Assembly (NCBI GenBank): GCA_000517565.1 | Contig: CP007051.1 | Location: 1,726,001 to 1,790,000 of the forward strand | Source of the DNA: Desulfurella acetivorans A63 | GTDB taxonomy: Bacteria > Campylobacterota_A > Desulfurellia > Desulfurellales > Desulfurellaceae | Length of the DNA stretch: 64,000 nucleotides | Direction of reading: 5' to 3' | Shown here: one piece after another, positions 1 to 8,265 of the stretch | Position numbering within the stretch: position 1 is the first letter of the stretch | Layout: each line of letters opens with the position of its first letter | Position numbers and translations under genes: made by a program | Notes under the pieces: generated by a model | Seen by the model: the letters and a program-made list of their open reading frames with translations, nothing else | Told to the model about the DNA's origin: nothing | Database searches by the model: none

Positions 1-34
1 GTATATGCACTGGTATAATAGCTTTTTTATTCAT
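1..34 (-). CDS. 5' end of a gene, probably CoA-transferase beta subunit (partial)
   Basis: Only the first 11 codons are in the window. An ATG at 34-32 follows a strong GGAGGAGAAAG ribosome-binding site and starts 14 bases after the stop of the CoA-transferase alpha-like gene, so it is the next cistron of that operon. Family I CoA-transferases normally have alpha and beta subunits encoded in this order, so a beta subunit carrying the catalytic glutamate is expected. That identity is inferred from position only. Confidence 0.6.
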   Translation of the reverse strand, partial: MNKKAIIPVHI

Positions 35-48
35 CTTTCTCCTCCTTT

Positions 49-1272
49 TTATATTGGCCTGTATTGATCTGGCTTGTATCCATATTTTGTATCTGCTATA
101 AGCTCATACAGTCTTGCAAAACCTGTTGCACCACTTGGGCATTCGTATTTGGCTTTGATTTTGCCAAACTCAAATTTATCTGTTCCAACTTTGTTTTGCA
201 AGAAATCCCACTCATCTTTACCCACTATTTCATGCCAGTAATCAGCCAAAGCTTTCCTACCATCTGGTGTATCAGCTGCACGGTTTGCTTGAATATAGAA
301 TTTCCACCACATCCAATCATAGTCATACAGGTAAGTCACATTTGTTGGGTAGCCACCCCATGGTGTTTCTACAATTGCATCAACATGTATCATTGGAATC
401 TGGTTTTCAGATGGTCTAAATCTCAATTCTTCTTCTGGTACTATCTTTTCGGTAGCAATTACTAAGTATTTTGCACTCAGTGATTGCTCAACATCCGGCA
501 CAAGCAAACCTTCAATTCGTGCTGTACCTTTATTACCGCACCTTTGAACATGTGTAGTTGCAAGATAAGGTATTGAAGGTGGATACAAAACAGCTTTTAC
601 GCCTGGTTTTCCTGTATATTTTGTAGCCTGTTTTCTTAATTTTTCATAATATATACCATCTTCTTCTGCTGCAGTTTTATTCCATGTGGTATCTGGTACA
701 TCGCCTGGTGACCACTTATTTTCTGGGTCATATTGGTGAGGTCTAAGTCCCCAACCATCAAACGGGTCATCTATAATTACCTGTCTGGCTGGTGGGATAT
801 CCGGGTGGATCCACATACCTTTTTCGTTTTTGCCTCTAAGACCTGCTTTACCAAAAATATCGTATTCAATTAAATCAGAACCTATATCTGTCATACCTGT
901 TGCAAACTGCATTCCAAAGCGTCCAGCATGTGTCCTGAGTGCCCAGGAATAGTTAGAAAATAGCATATATGCACTGATGTCGCCATCCTCTAAGCCTTTT
1001 CTAATCTCGTAAGAAACTGGTTGTATAGTTTCAAGTCCAATATATGTCATTTCAATCCAATCAAGTTGCCCAGCGCCTGCCATCATCATAACAGGTGTAG
1101 CGCCTGCGTTTGTTTGCAAATATAGATTAGGTATATTTTGTCTGATTACTTCTCTTGGAATTGATGCATTGGTCCTTGTATAACCAAATCCACCCACAAC
1201 CCAAGCCCTGTGTGGCTTAACAAACTTGCTTACCACTTCTTTGATGGACATTATTTTACTTGCTTCTGCCAT
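49..1272 (-). CDS. Family I CoA-transferase, alpha subunit-like (glutaconate CoA-transferase subunit A type)
   Basis: This 407-residue protein resembles the alpha subunit of glutaconate/3-oxoacid CoA-transferases, which move CoA between acyl-CoA and a carboxylic acid in the cytoplasm. Family-like stretches are the N-terminal KIMSIKEVV...VGGFGYTR region, a central GMTDIGSDL block, KAVLYPPSIPYLATTHVQ and a late IPMIHVDAIVETPWGGYPT block. It is longer than the usual 320 or so residues, with extra sequence near 150-210 and at the C-terminus. The start follows AGGAGGAGGAC and overlaps the upstream gene by 17 bases. The catalytic glutamate of this family is on the beta subunit, which would be the next cistron. 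Substrate is unknown. Confidence 0.75.
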   Translation of the reverse strand: MAEASKIMSIKEVVSKFVKPHRAWVVGGFGYTRTNASIPREVIRQNIPNLYLQTNAGATPVMMMAGAGQLDWIEMTYIGLETIQPVSYEIRKGLEDGDISAYMLFSNYSWALRTHAGRFGMQFATGMTDIGSDLIEYDIFGKAGLRGKNEKGMWIHPDIPPARQVIIDDPFDGWGLRPHQYDPENKWSPGDVPDTTWNKTAAEEDGIYYEKLRKQATKYTGKPGVKAVLYPPSIPYLATTHVQRCGNKGTARIEGLLVPDVEQSLSAKYLVIATEKIVPEEELRFRPSENQIPMIHVDAIVETPWGGYPTNVTYLYDYDWMWWKFYIQANRAADTPDGRKALADYWHEIVGKDEWDFLQNKVGTDKFEFGKIKAKYECPSGATGFARLYELIADTKYGYKPDQYRPI

Positions 1273-1657
1273 AAAGTCCTCCTCCTAAATTTTTATAGAA
1301 TTCTTCTAACATCTCGATATCTTCCTCAGTTTTCTTAATTGTACCATTATTATCTGCATGTTCAATTGGTACACCCAAAGTATCACTTAAAATTTGCATA
1401 AATTCTGTGACTTTTTCAAATTTCATAAAGCTTATGTAGATATCTATAGTATAATCTTTGTTAAAGTAAATAACGGGATACATTTCATCGAAATCAAGTT
1501 TTTCGTTTTCTTTTGAATAAGGAATTAGTCTGAAACCTTGATTTTCGATATCTACAATTTTACCCAGGCTTTCAACTTTTTTTCTAATCTCTTCAAATGT
1601 TATTAAATCACCACCACCAATAATATAGCCTGGAAGCGTTGTAAAATCCCCGCCCAC
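1256..1657 (-). CDS. Conserved-looking hypothetical protein in CoA-transferase operon
   Basis: A 133-residue soluble, acidic, mixed alpha/beta protein that I do not recognise. It starts with GTG behind AAAGGAG; the GTG overlaps the stop of the preceding gene by one base (TAGTG), and its own 3' end overlaps the CoA-transferase gene by 17 bases, so translation of the three genes is probably coupled. It has no signal peptide, membrane segment or metal-binding Cys/His cluster. A role as accessory subunit or chaperone of the CoA-transferase is only a guess from the gene order. Confidence 0.6.
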   Translation of the reverse strand: MGGDFTTLPGYIIGGGDLITFEEIRKKVESLGKIVDIENQGFRLIPYSKENEKLDFDEMYPVIYFNKDYTIDIYISFMKFEKVTEFMQILSDTLGVPIEHADNNGTIKKTEEDIEMLEEFYKNLGGGLYGRSK

Positions 1658-2022
1658 TATTTAAGCTCCTTTCGCCTTGCCCAAATTAACCTTAGGGCAT
1701 TTTCAACTTTTTCTTGTGCATATTCTATCATTTCATGGGCATTTTTTAGATAATCAAGATTTTTTCTAAGTTCGTTTTCAGCAACATCTGCTGTCTTATT
1801 TGAGTTCATTTGCTCAATTAGCTTTGTAATACGTGTTAGGACGCCTGGCATTTTTTTAAATTGCCACATCCATGTATCAAAATAGTAATTTGACATGGAC
1901 AAATCCCAAACTTCATTAGTTAATTTCAACCAAACCTGCACATCCTCAATATCCTTTGGTTGTTGCACCTCCTGCGGCTTTTCTCTAGCCGTTTTTTTAA
2001 ATGCTTTCGGATAGGCTATCAC
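1657..2022 (-). CDS. Hypothetical helical protein, first gene of CoA-transferase operon
   Basis: A 121-residue, largely helical, charged protein with an aromatic patch (YYFDTWMWQF near residue 48) that I cannot assign. I place the start at the GTG at 2022, because AGGAGGT lies five bases upstream; the longer open frame to 2109 would add a tail without a ribosome-binding site. It is followed with a one-base overlap by the second unknown protein and then the CoA-transferase alpha-like gene. Probably the first cistron of the operon, since the upstream gene is divergent. Confidence 0.6.
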   Translation of the reverse strand: MIAYPKAFKKTAREKPQEVQQPKDIEDVQVWLKLTNEVWDLSMSNYYFDTWMWQFKKMPGVLTRITKLIEQMNSNKTADVAENELRKNLDYLKNAHEMIEYAQEKVENALRLIWARRKELK

Positions 2023-2275
2023 GCTACACCTCCTACTATAAATATATTTACTCTTAATTTGTATAATACAAAATATAAATAAAAAGTCAAGTATTTTTTT
2101 ATTATTCATTTATTTTATGTGAGAATAGTAAATTTTTGTAAGTTAATTCATAAATTTTTATTATACATTGATATTAACTGAAAATTTTGTAATTTTTTGA
2201 AACTACCAATATGAATAATATTGCAAATAATTTAAAAATGAGTATAAAAAGATGTTAGTTAAAGGAGGAGATTGT

Positions 2276-3004
2276 ATGCTTAAAAAAAATTTACTAATTG
2301 TTTTTTTTATTATTTTAGGTGTATTTTTTACAAATACTGTAGCTTGCGCAAACCCCAGCTTACAAGAAGGTCTTAATGCATACAATAATAAAAACTACAA
2401 AGAAGCTTATAACATTTTTTCTATTTTGAGTCAGGAAGGAAACTCGCAAGCACAGTATATACTAGGATCAATGTATCTAGATGGTATTGGTGTAAAAAAA
2501 GATTACAAAAAAGCTTACGAATTATTTATGCAGTCAGCTAAACAAAATAATAGCTTTGGCGAGTACGCTTTAGGCTATCTATACAAACATGGACTTGGTG
2601 TTAAAAAAGATTTATCAAAAACATTGTACTGGTGGGAAAAAAGTGCGAAAGAAAACAATAGGGACGCACTATATGGTCTTGGATTTTTATACAGTATGGG
2701 CCAAGGCGTAGAACTCAATTATAAAAAAAGCTTTGAGTATTGGGAAAAAGCCTCTTATCTAGGATCAAATTATGCCCAATACAGACTTGGGCTTTTATAC
2801 TACGAAGGTAATATAGAAAAAAATTATGTATATGCATACGCATGGATTGATGTAGCAAAAAAGTTTTCCACTCCTGATGAAGAAATTTACAAACTAGCTT
2901 TACACCATTTAAATATAGTTAAATACAAATTAACGAACAATGAACTATTGCAAGCAAAAGAACTGGCAGATAAACTGTACAATCAAATAAAAAGTAATCA
3001 ATGA
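2276..3004 (+). CDS. Exported Sel1-repeat (TPR-like) protein
   Basis: A 242-residue protein with an N-terminal signal peptide (KK, then a long hydrophobic stretch, ending ACA-N near residue 25). Four to five Sel1-type repeats follow, seen as recurring A-(x)2-LG-(x)2-Y-(x)2-G-x-GV-(x)2-(D/N)-(x)2-K blocks from about residue 55 to 190. Such proteins are periplasmic or surface scaffolds for protein-protein contacts. An ATG at 2252 is also in frame, but the ribosome-binding site AAAGGAGGAG lies between the two, so 2276 is chosen. The next gene begins 20 bases later; a functional link is not evident. Confidence 0.8.
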   Translation: MLKKNLLIVFFIILGVFFTNTVACANPSLQEGLNAYNNKNYKEAYNIFSILSQEGNSQAQYILGSMYLDGIGVKKDYKKAYELFMQSAKQNNSFGEYALGYLYKHGLGVKKDLSKTLYWWEKSAKENNRDALYGLGFLYSMGQGVELNYKKSFEYWEKASYLGSNYAQYRLGLLYYEGNIEKNYVYAYAWIDVAKKFSTPDEEIYKLALHHLNIVKYKLTNNELLQAKELADKLYNQIKSNQ

Positions 3005-3024
3005 AAATTATTGGTAATTACTAA

Positions 3025-4794
3025 ATGAAACAATTTAATAAAGAAGTTTTTAAAGATGCATGGCATCTAATAAAGCCCTATTGGGTGTCAAGCGAAAAAA
3101 AAACAGCTTATATACTGCTTGCTGCCATTATTTTTTTAAATTTAGCTATTGTTTTTATCAATGTATTATTTAATTTGTGGTATAAAGAATTCTACAATGC
3201 TTTGCAGGATTTAAACGAAAAAGCTTTTTGGGTAGCGCTTGGACAATTTACTGCCCTGGCTTTTTTTTACATAATTTCTGCTGTTTATTCACTTTACCTA
3301 AATCAAATGCTTCAGATAAAATGGCGCAGGTGGCTTACAGATAATTTTTTAGATAAATGGATGGATAAAAAAATATATTACCACCTCCAGGTATTTAATC
3401 ACCAAACAGATAACCCAGATCAACGTATCAGTGAAGATTTAAATATGTTTATATCGCAATCACTGAGCCTATCTTTAGGACTTTTAAGTTCAATTGTAAC
3501 TTTATTTTCTTTTATAAGTATATTGTGGATTGTATCTGGACCATTGCATTTTTCTGTATTTGGTTATTTAATTACAATTCCTGGATATATGGTATGGGCT
3601 GCTTTGTTGTATGCTATTGTTGGCACATGGATTACAGCTGTAATTGGCAGGCCGTTAATTCCTTTAAACTTTAATCAACAGAGATTCGAAGCAGATTTCA
3701 GGTTCAATCTGGTCCGTATAAGAGAAAATAGCGAAAGTGTTGCTTTATATAGTGGCGAAGAAAAAGAACACAAGCATTTAATGAGAAAATTTGCAGATAT
3801 ATTTGAAAACTATTGGAAAATAATGGTAAGGCAAAAAAAACTCACGTGGTTTACCTCAGGTTACAACCAGATTGCTATCATTTTCCCTATACTTGTTGCA
3901 GCGCCAAGGTTTTTTGCAAAAAAGATTCAACTAGGTGGCTTAATGCAAATAGCTCAGGCATTTGGACAGGTACAAACATCACTATCCTACATTGTAAATA
4001 GCTACACTTCGCTTGCTGCATGGCATGCAGTAGCAGACAGGCTACGCACATTCGAACACAATATTGAATCAATAAAAGCACTGCAAAGTTCAAATAATAA
4101 TATTAAATACAAACAATCAGACTTTTTGAGTGTAAAAAATTTATCTATTATGCTTCCAAATAATCAAACATACTTAATTAAAGACTTAAGCTTTGAGCTA
4201 AAACCAACGCAAAGTCTTCTTATTGTCGGTCCATCAGGCATAGGAAAAAGCACACTTATTCGCACAATTGCAGGTCTTTGGCCTTTTGGTTCTGGAGAAA
4301 TTGAACTTCCCCCAAAAGAAAAAACATTGTTTTTGCCACAAAAGCCATATTTGCCAATAGGAACACTAAGAGATGTTCTTATTTATCCAAATGGTGATCC
4401 ATCGATAGATAACGATATTTTAAAGGAGCTACTTGTAAGTCTAAACTTAAAATACTTGACAAAACATTTATTAGATAATAATGTATGGTCTCAAGTTTTA
4501 TCACTAGGCGAGCAACAATATATTGCTTTTGGGCGTATATTTTTGCAAAAACCTGAGTGGATTTTTATGGATGAAGCTACAAGTGCTTTAGATGAGAAAT
4601 CCGAAAGACTCCTTTATATGAGACTATTTAATGAGCTTCCGCAAAGCGCATGCTTAAGCGTAGGTCACAGGTCAAGTCTGCTTAATTACCATAAAATAAA
4701 ACTTTCACTACTAGGTGAAGGCAAATGGTCACTTGAGCCCATTAAAAAAGATGACTCAAAAAGAGTCTCATATTTAAAGGAGGAGTTTGCATAA
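3025..4794 (+). CDS. ABC transporter with fused membrane and ATPase domains (YddA/SbmA-related, COG4178 type)
   Basis: A 589-residue inner-membrane half-transporter. The N-terminal ~330 residues hold several membrane helices and the SbmA/BacA-like region (for example WRRWLTDNFLDKWM and NPDQRISEDL). The C-terminal ATPase has Walker A GPSGIGKST (about residue 401), Q-loop LPQKPYLPIGTLRD, signature LSLGEQQ, Walker B WIFMDEATSALDE and an H-loop histidine (VGHRS). Relatives are annotated as vitamin B12, bleomycin or peptide transporters; the substrate here cannot be read. There is no clear ribosome-binding site. Its stop is one base before the ilvA start. Confidence 0.85.
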   Translation: MKQFNKEVFKDAWHLIKPYWVSSEKKTAYILLAAIIFLNLAIVFINVLFNLWYKEFYNALQDLNEKAFWVALGQFTALAFFYIISAVYSLYLNQMLQIKWRRWLTDNFLDKWMDKKIYYHLQVFNHQTDNPDQRISEDLNMFISQSLSLSLGLLSSIVTLFSFISILWIVSGPLHFSVFGYLITIPGYMVWAALLYAIVGTWITAVIGRPLIPLNFNQQRFEADFRFNLVRIRENSESVALYSGEEKEHKHLMRKFADIFENYWKIMVRQKKLTWFTSGYNQIAIIFPILVAAPRFFAKKIQLGGLMQIAQAFGQVQTSLSYIVNSYTSLAAWHAVADRLRTFEHNIESIKALQSSNNNIKYKQSDFLSVKNLSIMLPNNQTYLIKDLSFELKPTQSLLIVGPSGIGKSTLIRTIAGLWPFGSGEIELPPKEKTLFLPQKPYLPIGTLRDVLIYPNGDPSIDNDILKELLVSLNLKYLTKHLLDNNVWSQVLSLGEQQYIAFGRIFLQKPEWIFMDEATSALDEKSERLLYMRLFNELPQSACLSVGHRSSLLNYHKIKLSLLGEGKWSLEPIKKDDSKRVSYLKEEFA

Positions 4795-4795
4795 C

Positions 4796-6304
4796 ATGGA
4801 CAACATTGTAAGGCTTGTTATTAGATCTTCAATATATGATCTTGCCAAACAAACACCCATTAATTATGCTGTTAATCTTTCAAAAAATCTAAACAATAAA
4901 ATTTTACTAAAAAGGGAAGATTTACAAAGCGTATTTTCATTTAAGATAAGAGGTGCATATAACAAAATAAAAAATCTTTCAGAACAAGAAAAAGAAAAAG
5001 GTGTAATATGTGCTTCTGCTGGCAATCATGCCCAGGGCGTAGCGTTATCGGCAAAAAAACTATCTCTTAAAGCAACTATAGTTATGCCAAAAACCACACC
5101 CCAAATTAAAATTGATGCAGTAGCAAGGTATGGTGCAAGTATAGTCTTGGAAGGTGATAGCTATACAGATGCTTATAATGCCTGCAAAGTGCTGGTGCAA
5201 GAAACTAAAATGACCTACATTCCCCCATTTGATGATGAGCTTGTAATAGCAGGTAACGCTACAATTGCAAATGAAATTCTGATGCAAACAAGCTCTGAAG
5301 TTGATTACATTTTTGTGCCCATAGGTGGTGGCGGATTAATTGCTGGCATTGCATCATTTATCAAAAACATAAACCCCCAAATAAAAGTAATCGGAGTTCA
5401 ACCAAAAGACTCAAATGCGATGTATTTATCGTTTCATGCCAAAAAGAAAGTTGATATAGATGAGGTAGGTATTTTTGCAGATGGTGTTGCCGTAAAAAGT
5501 GTTGGTGACTTAACGCTTGATTTAGTATTAAAGTATGTTGATGATATTGTACTTGTTGATACAGATGAGATATGTTCAAGCATAAAAGACATCTACTATG
5601 ATACAAGAAATATAGTAGAACCTGCAGGTGCTTTGGCTGTAGCTGGAATAAAGCGCTATATAGACGAACACTCCATCTCTAAAAAAACATTCCTTGCCAT
5701 TAACTCTGGTGCAAATATGAATTTTGATAGATTAAGCTTTGTAGCTGATAGAGCTTTAATTGGAGAAAAGCAGGAAGCACTCTATGTGGTAGAATTAGAA
5801 GAAAAACCTGGGTCTTTTAAAAAATTTTGCATGGATTTAATTGATAATATAAATGTATCTGAGTTTGACTACAGGCTTACAAATAGACAAAAAGCCTATG
5901 TTTTAACAGGTCTTAATATAAATTACAAACAAGAAAAAGATAAGTTTTTGGAAAAAGCCAAAAGATTAGGTTACAATATCTTTGACATAACAGACAATGA
6001 AATAGCAAAAAGTCACATTCGCTACATGATCGGTGGTAAAACTAATCTGGCTCAAAACGAAGTGTTGTACCATTTTTCTTTCCCAGAAAGAAAAGGAGCT
6101 TTGTACGAATTCTTATCAAAAATGAAAAGCAACTGGAATATATCTTTGTTTCACTACAAGCATATTGGTACCGATTACGGCAAAGTCCTTGTTGGCTTTG
6201 AGATACCACCAGATGAAATGCAAGATTTTAAAGAATATCTTAAGGATCTGCGCTATCCTTTTAGCGAAGAAACAAACAACTTAATCTGCAAAATCTTTCT
6301 ATAA
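4796..6304 (+). CDS. ilvA: Threonine dehydratase (biosynthetic, with C-terminal regulatory domains)
   Basis: PLP enzyme converting threonine to 2-oxobutanoate and ammonia, the first step of isoleucine synthesis. The PLP lysine is in FSFKIRGAYNK (about residue 52), followed by SAGNHAQGVA and the glycine-rich phosphate loop PIGGGGLIAG. From about residue 325 two ACT-like regulatory modules follow, which in the family bind isoleucine or valine; the 502-residue length matches this long biosynthetic form. The ATG at 4796 is preferred over an in-frame TTG at 4787 because the AAAGGAGGAG site is correctly spaced only for the ATG. Probably cotranscribed with the upstream ABC transporter. Confidence 0.92.
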   Translation: MDNIVRLVIRSSIYDLAKQTPINYAVNLSKNLNNKILLKREDLQSVFSFKIRGAYNKIKNLSEQEKEKGVICASAGNHAQGVALSAKKLSLKATIVMPKTTPQIKIDAVARYGASIVLEGDSYTDAYNACKVLVQETKMTYIPPFDDELVIAGNATIANEILMQTSSEVDYIFVPIGGGGLIAGIASFIKNINPQIKVIGVQPKDSNAMYLSFHAKKKVDIDEVGIFADGVAVKSVGDLTLDLVLKYVDDIVLVDTDEICSSIKDIYYDTRNIVEPAGALAVAGIKRYIDEHSISKKTFLAINSGANMNFDRLSFVADRALIGEKQEALYVVELEEKPGSFKKFCMDLIDNINVSEFDYRLTNRQKAYVLTGLNINYKQEKDKFLEKAKRLGYNIFDITDNEIAKSHIRYMIGGKTNLAQNEVLYHFSFPERKGALYEFLSKMKSNWNISLFHYKHIGTDYGKVLVGFEIPPDEMQDFKEYLKDLRYPFSEETNNLICKIFL

Positions 6305-6649
6305 AAACAAAAAGGCGGGCAGGAAACGCCCTTGCGGGCGAAATCTAAATGCGGACTTTATGGCGGGAAAACAAGAGGGAAAAAGAAGTGCTTGCAAAAG
6401 AGAATTCTTAAGCACGAGTTTTCATTATAAAAAAATTTTTTCAAAAGTCAAGAAAATTTTAAAAATTTTTGTGTAAATCGTTGTTTACGTTTTTCCAATA
6501 AAGCAAACATAACCATCAAAACTTTTGATTAAAAATATATCGTAAAAGTTTACATTAGTTATATAAAAGGCGCGATCAAAAAACTATTAACAGCCATTTT
6601 CAAATAGTTGGTTTAATTTTTTGGTATCAAAAAAAGAGGGGGTAAAACT
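6305..6649. other. Intergenic stretch with GC-rich structured 5' half
   Basis: 345 bases without a convincing gene. The first ~115 bases are much richer in G and C than the surroundings and hold inverted repeats: CGCCC-TTGC-GGGCG at 6327-6340 (a GNRA-like GCAA loop on the minus strand) and GTGCTT/AAGCAC at 6388-6415. A T-rich run at the 6303-6313 end, read on the minus strand, follows the GC-rich part like a terminator. The remainder to 6630 is AT-rich and probably carries the promoter of the sqr remnant, whose ribosome-binding site is AGAGGGGG at about 6635. Confidence 0.5.
6312..6420 (-). ncRNA. Candidate structured RNA (orientation uncertain)
   Basis: Read on the minus strand, this segment has a GTGCTT...AAGCAC stem, then a CGCCC-GCAA-GGGCG hairpin with a GNRA tetraloop, then a GC-rich run followed by TTTTTGTTTTT. 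In such an AT-rich genome a GC-rich foldable island often marks a structured RNA. It matches no RNA family that I can recognise (not tmRNA, SRP RNA, 6S or RNase P). It could instead be a dispersed repeat or simply an ilvA terminator region. Confidence 0.25.
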
Positions 6650-8076
6650 ATGTCAAAAATTGTTGTCTTGGGAGCTGGCATTTCTGGTCATACTACAGCA
6701 TCTTATTTAAGAAAACTCTTACCAAAAGAACATGAAGTGATTGTAATTGCACCAAATAGCAAGTAGAACTGGATACCTTCTAATATCTGGGTTGGAATAG
6801 GATCAATGGAACCAGAAGATGTAACGTTTGAACTTGAGAAAGTTTATAAAAAAATAGGCGTAATATTTAAACAAGCAAAAGCAATTGCAATTTATCCAGA
6901 AGGTACTCAAACAACCTCAAAACCATTTGTATTGATTGAGTATACTGGCAGAGATTTTCCTGGAAAAAAGGAAAATGTAGAATATGATTACTTAATAAAT
7001 GCAACAGGTCCAAAACTTAATTTCGAAGCAACACCCGGCCTGGGTCCTGATAAAAATTCTCTGTCTGTTTGCAGCGCATCCCATGCTAAACAAGCAGCTC
7101 AAGAACTTAAAAAAACAATTGAAAACATGAAAAAAGGCAAAAATGCTGTATTTCTTGTAGGCACAGGACACGGTCAAGCTACCTGCCAGGGTGCAGCTTT
7201 TGAATATGCATTTATTTAGATTTCTGCTTAAAAAAGAAAAGGTAAAAGACAAAGCAAAGATAGTTTTCATAACAAACGAATACGAGCTTGGAGACTTTGG
7301 AATGGCTGGTGCACACATAAAAAAAGGAGGCTATATAACACATACCAAAACATTTACTGAATCTTTATTTGCTGAAAGAAATGTATCATGGATAAAAAGG
7401 GCTCATATATATAAAGTTGAATCAAATAAAGCGTATTACGAAACACTCTATGGTAGCACTCATGAAATAGAATTTGACTTTGCAATGCTTATACCGCAGT
7501 AAAACTGGTGAAGATATTACTGGGAATCTATTTACATCAAATGGCTTTATGAAAGTTGATGCAGACTATACGCAAAAGCCTTACGAAGAATGGAAAGCTG
7601 CTGATTGGCCAAAAACCTATCAAAACCCTACATACAAAAATATATTTGCAGCAGGTATTGCTTTTGCACCACCTCATGCAATCTCAAAACCAATGTATAG
7701 CCCAAATAAAACACCAATCTTTCCGGCACCACCTCGCACCGGAATGCCTTCTGCTATAATTGGCAGGAATTGCGCTTTAAATATAGCAAGTATGATTAAA
7801 CATGGCAATCAGACACCAAAACACACAGCATCTATGGCAGAAATTGGCGCAGCATGTGTAGCTTCTACAGGAGCCAGTCTTTTTTCTGGCACTGCTGCTT
7901 CTATAACAGTATATCCTATTGTGCCTGATTTTGAAAAATACCCGGAGTATGGCCGGGATTTATATTATACATTTGGCGAAATTGGGCTTGCTGGTCATTG
8001 GATCAAGCTTTTATTGCACTATGCATTTATTTATAAAGCAAAACTAAAACCGTTTTGGTTTGTATTACCAGAATAG
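6650..8076 (+). pseudogene. sqr: Sulfide:quinone oxidoreductase-family flavoprotein, broken by three lesions
   Basis: The conceptual product is a membrane-associated FAD enzyme that would oxidise sulfide and pass electrons to quinone. The start is ATG at 6650 with the FAD-binding VVLGAGISGHTTA. Lesion 1: an in-frame TAG at 6764-6766 in the conserved NSK-x-NWIPSNIWVG segment. Lesion 2: a frameshift near 7210-7220, after the GHGQATCQGAAFEYAF cysteine motif. Lesion 3: a second frame change near 7495-7505, apparently with loss of several codons after FAMLIP. The C-terminal part is intact (PPHAISKP, a second cysteine in AEIGAACVAS, GLAGHWIK amphipathic tail). Each segment remains well conserved, so decay looks recent. 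It cannot give a full-length enzyme. Confidence 0.88.
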
Positions 8077-8085
8077 GAGGATAAA

Positions 8086-8253
8086 ATGGTAGAAAAAACA
8101 ATTGAAGAAAGAAAACCATATCAACAAGCATTTTTTGCTTCAAAACCCACTAAATTTACAAAATTTTTAAGAACATGCGTGCTATGGCAATTAGTAAAAT
8201 TTATTATAATAAATATCAAAATGACGCTTATGTTGCTTAAGTCCCATAAATAG
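8086..8253 (+). CDS. Small 55-residue protein downstream of the sqr remnant
   Basis: Starts with ATG behind AGGAGG (8076-8080), nine bases after the end of the sqr reading frame, and ends at TAG 8251-8253. It begins with a charged segment and then has a hydrophobic helix (LWQLVKFIIINIKMTLMLL, about residues 33-51), so it may sit on or in the membrane. The tight spacing and good ribosome-binding site argue that it is real and was cotranscribed with sqr. Function unknown; a partner of the quinone reductase is a guess. Its 3' end lies within the terminator hairpin. Confidence 0.6.
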   Translation: MVEKTIEERKPYQQAFFASKPTKFTKFLRTCVLWQLVKFIIINIKMTLMLLKSHK

Positions 8254-8265
8254 CTTATGGGACTT
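8239..8265. terminator. Bidirectional terminator hairpin
   Basis: A perfect 11-bp stem, AAGTCCCATAA / TTATGGGACTT, closes a five-base loop. It sits between the convergent sqr-region operon and the rhodanese gene, and overlaps the last codons of the 55-residue protein. AA/TT flanks give short U-runs in both directions. Confidence 0.75.

Noticed and set aside
6764-6766. In-frame TAG in sqr as pyrrolysine or other recoding
   Set aside because: Two further frame changes downstream break the same gene, so recoding of one stop would not rescue it. No recoding genes are seen.
7474-8076. Independent 200-residue gene
   Set aside because: Its sequence is the C-terminal part of the sqr product and its apparent start lies in the upstream fragment's other frame.
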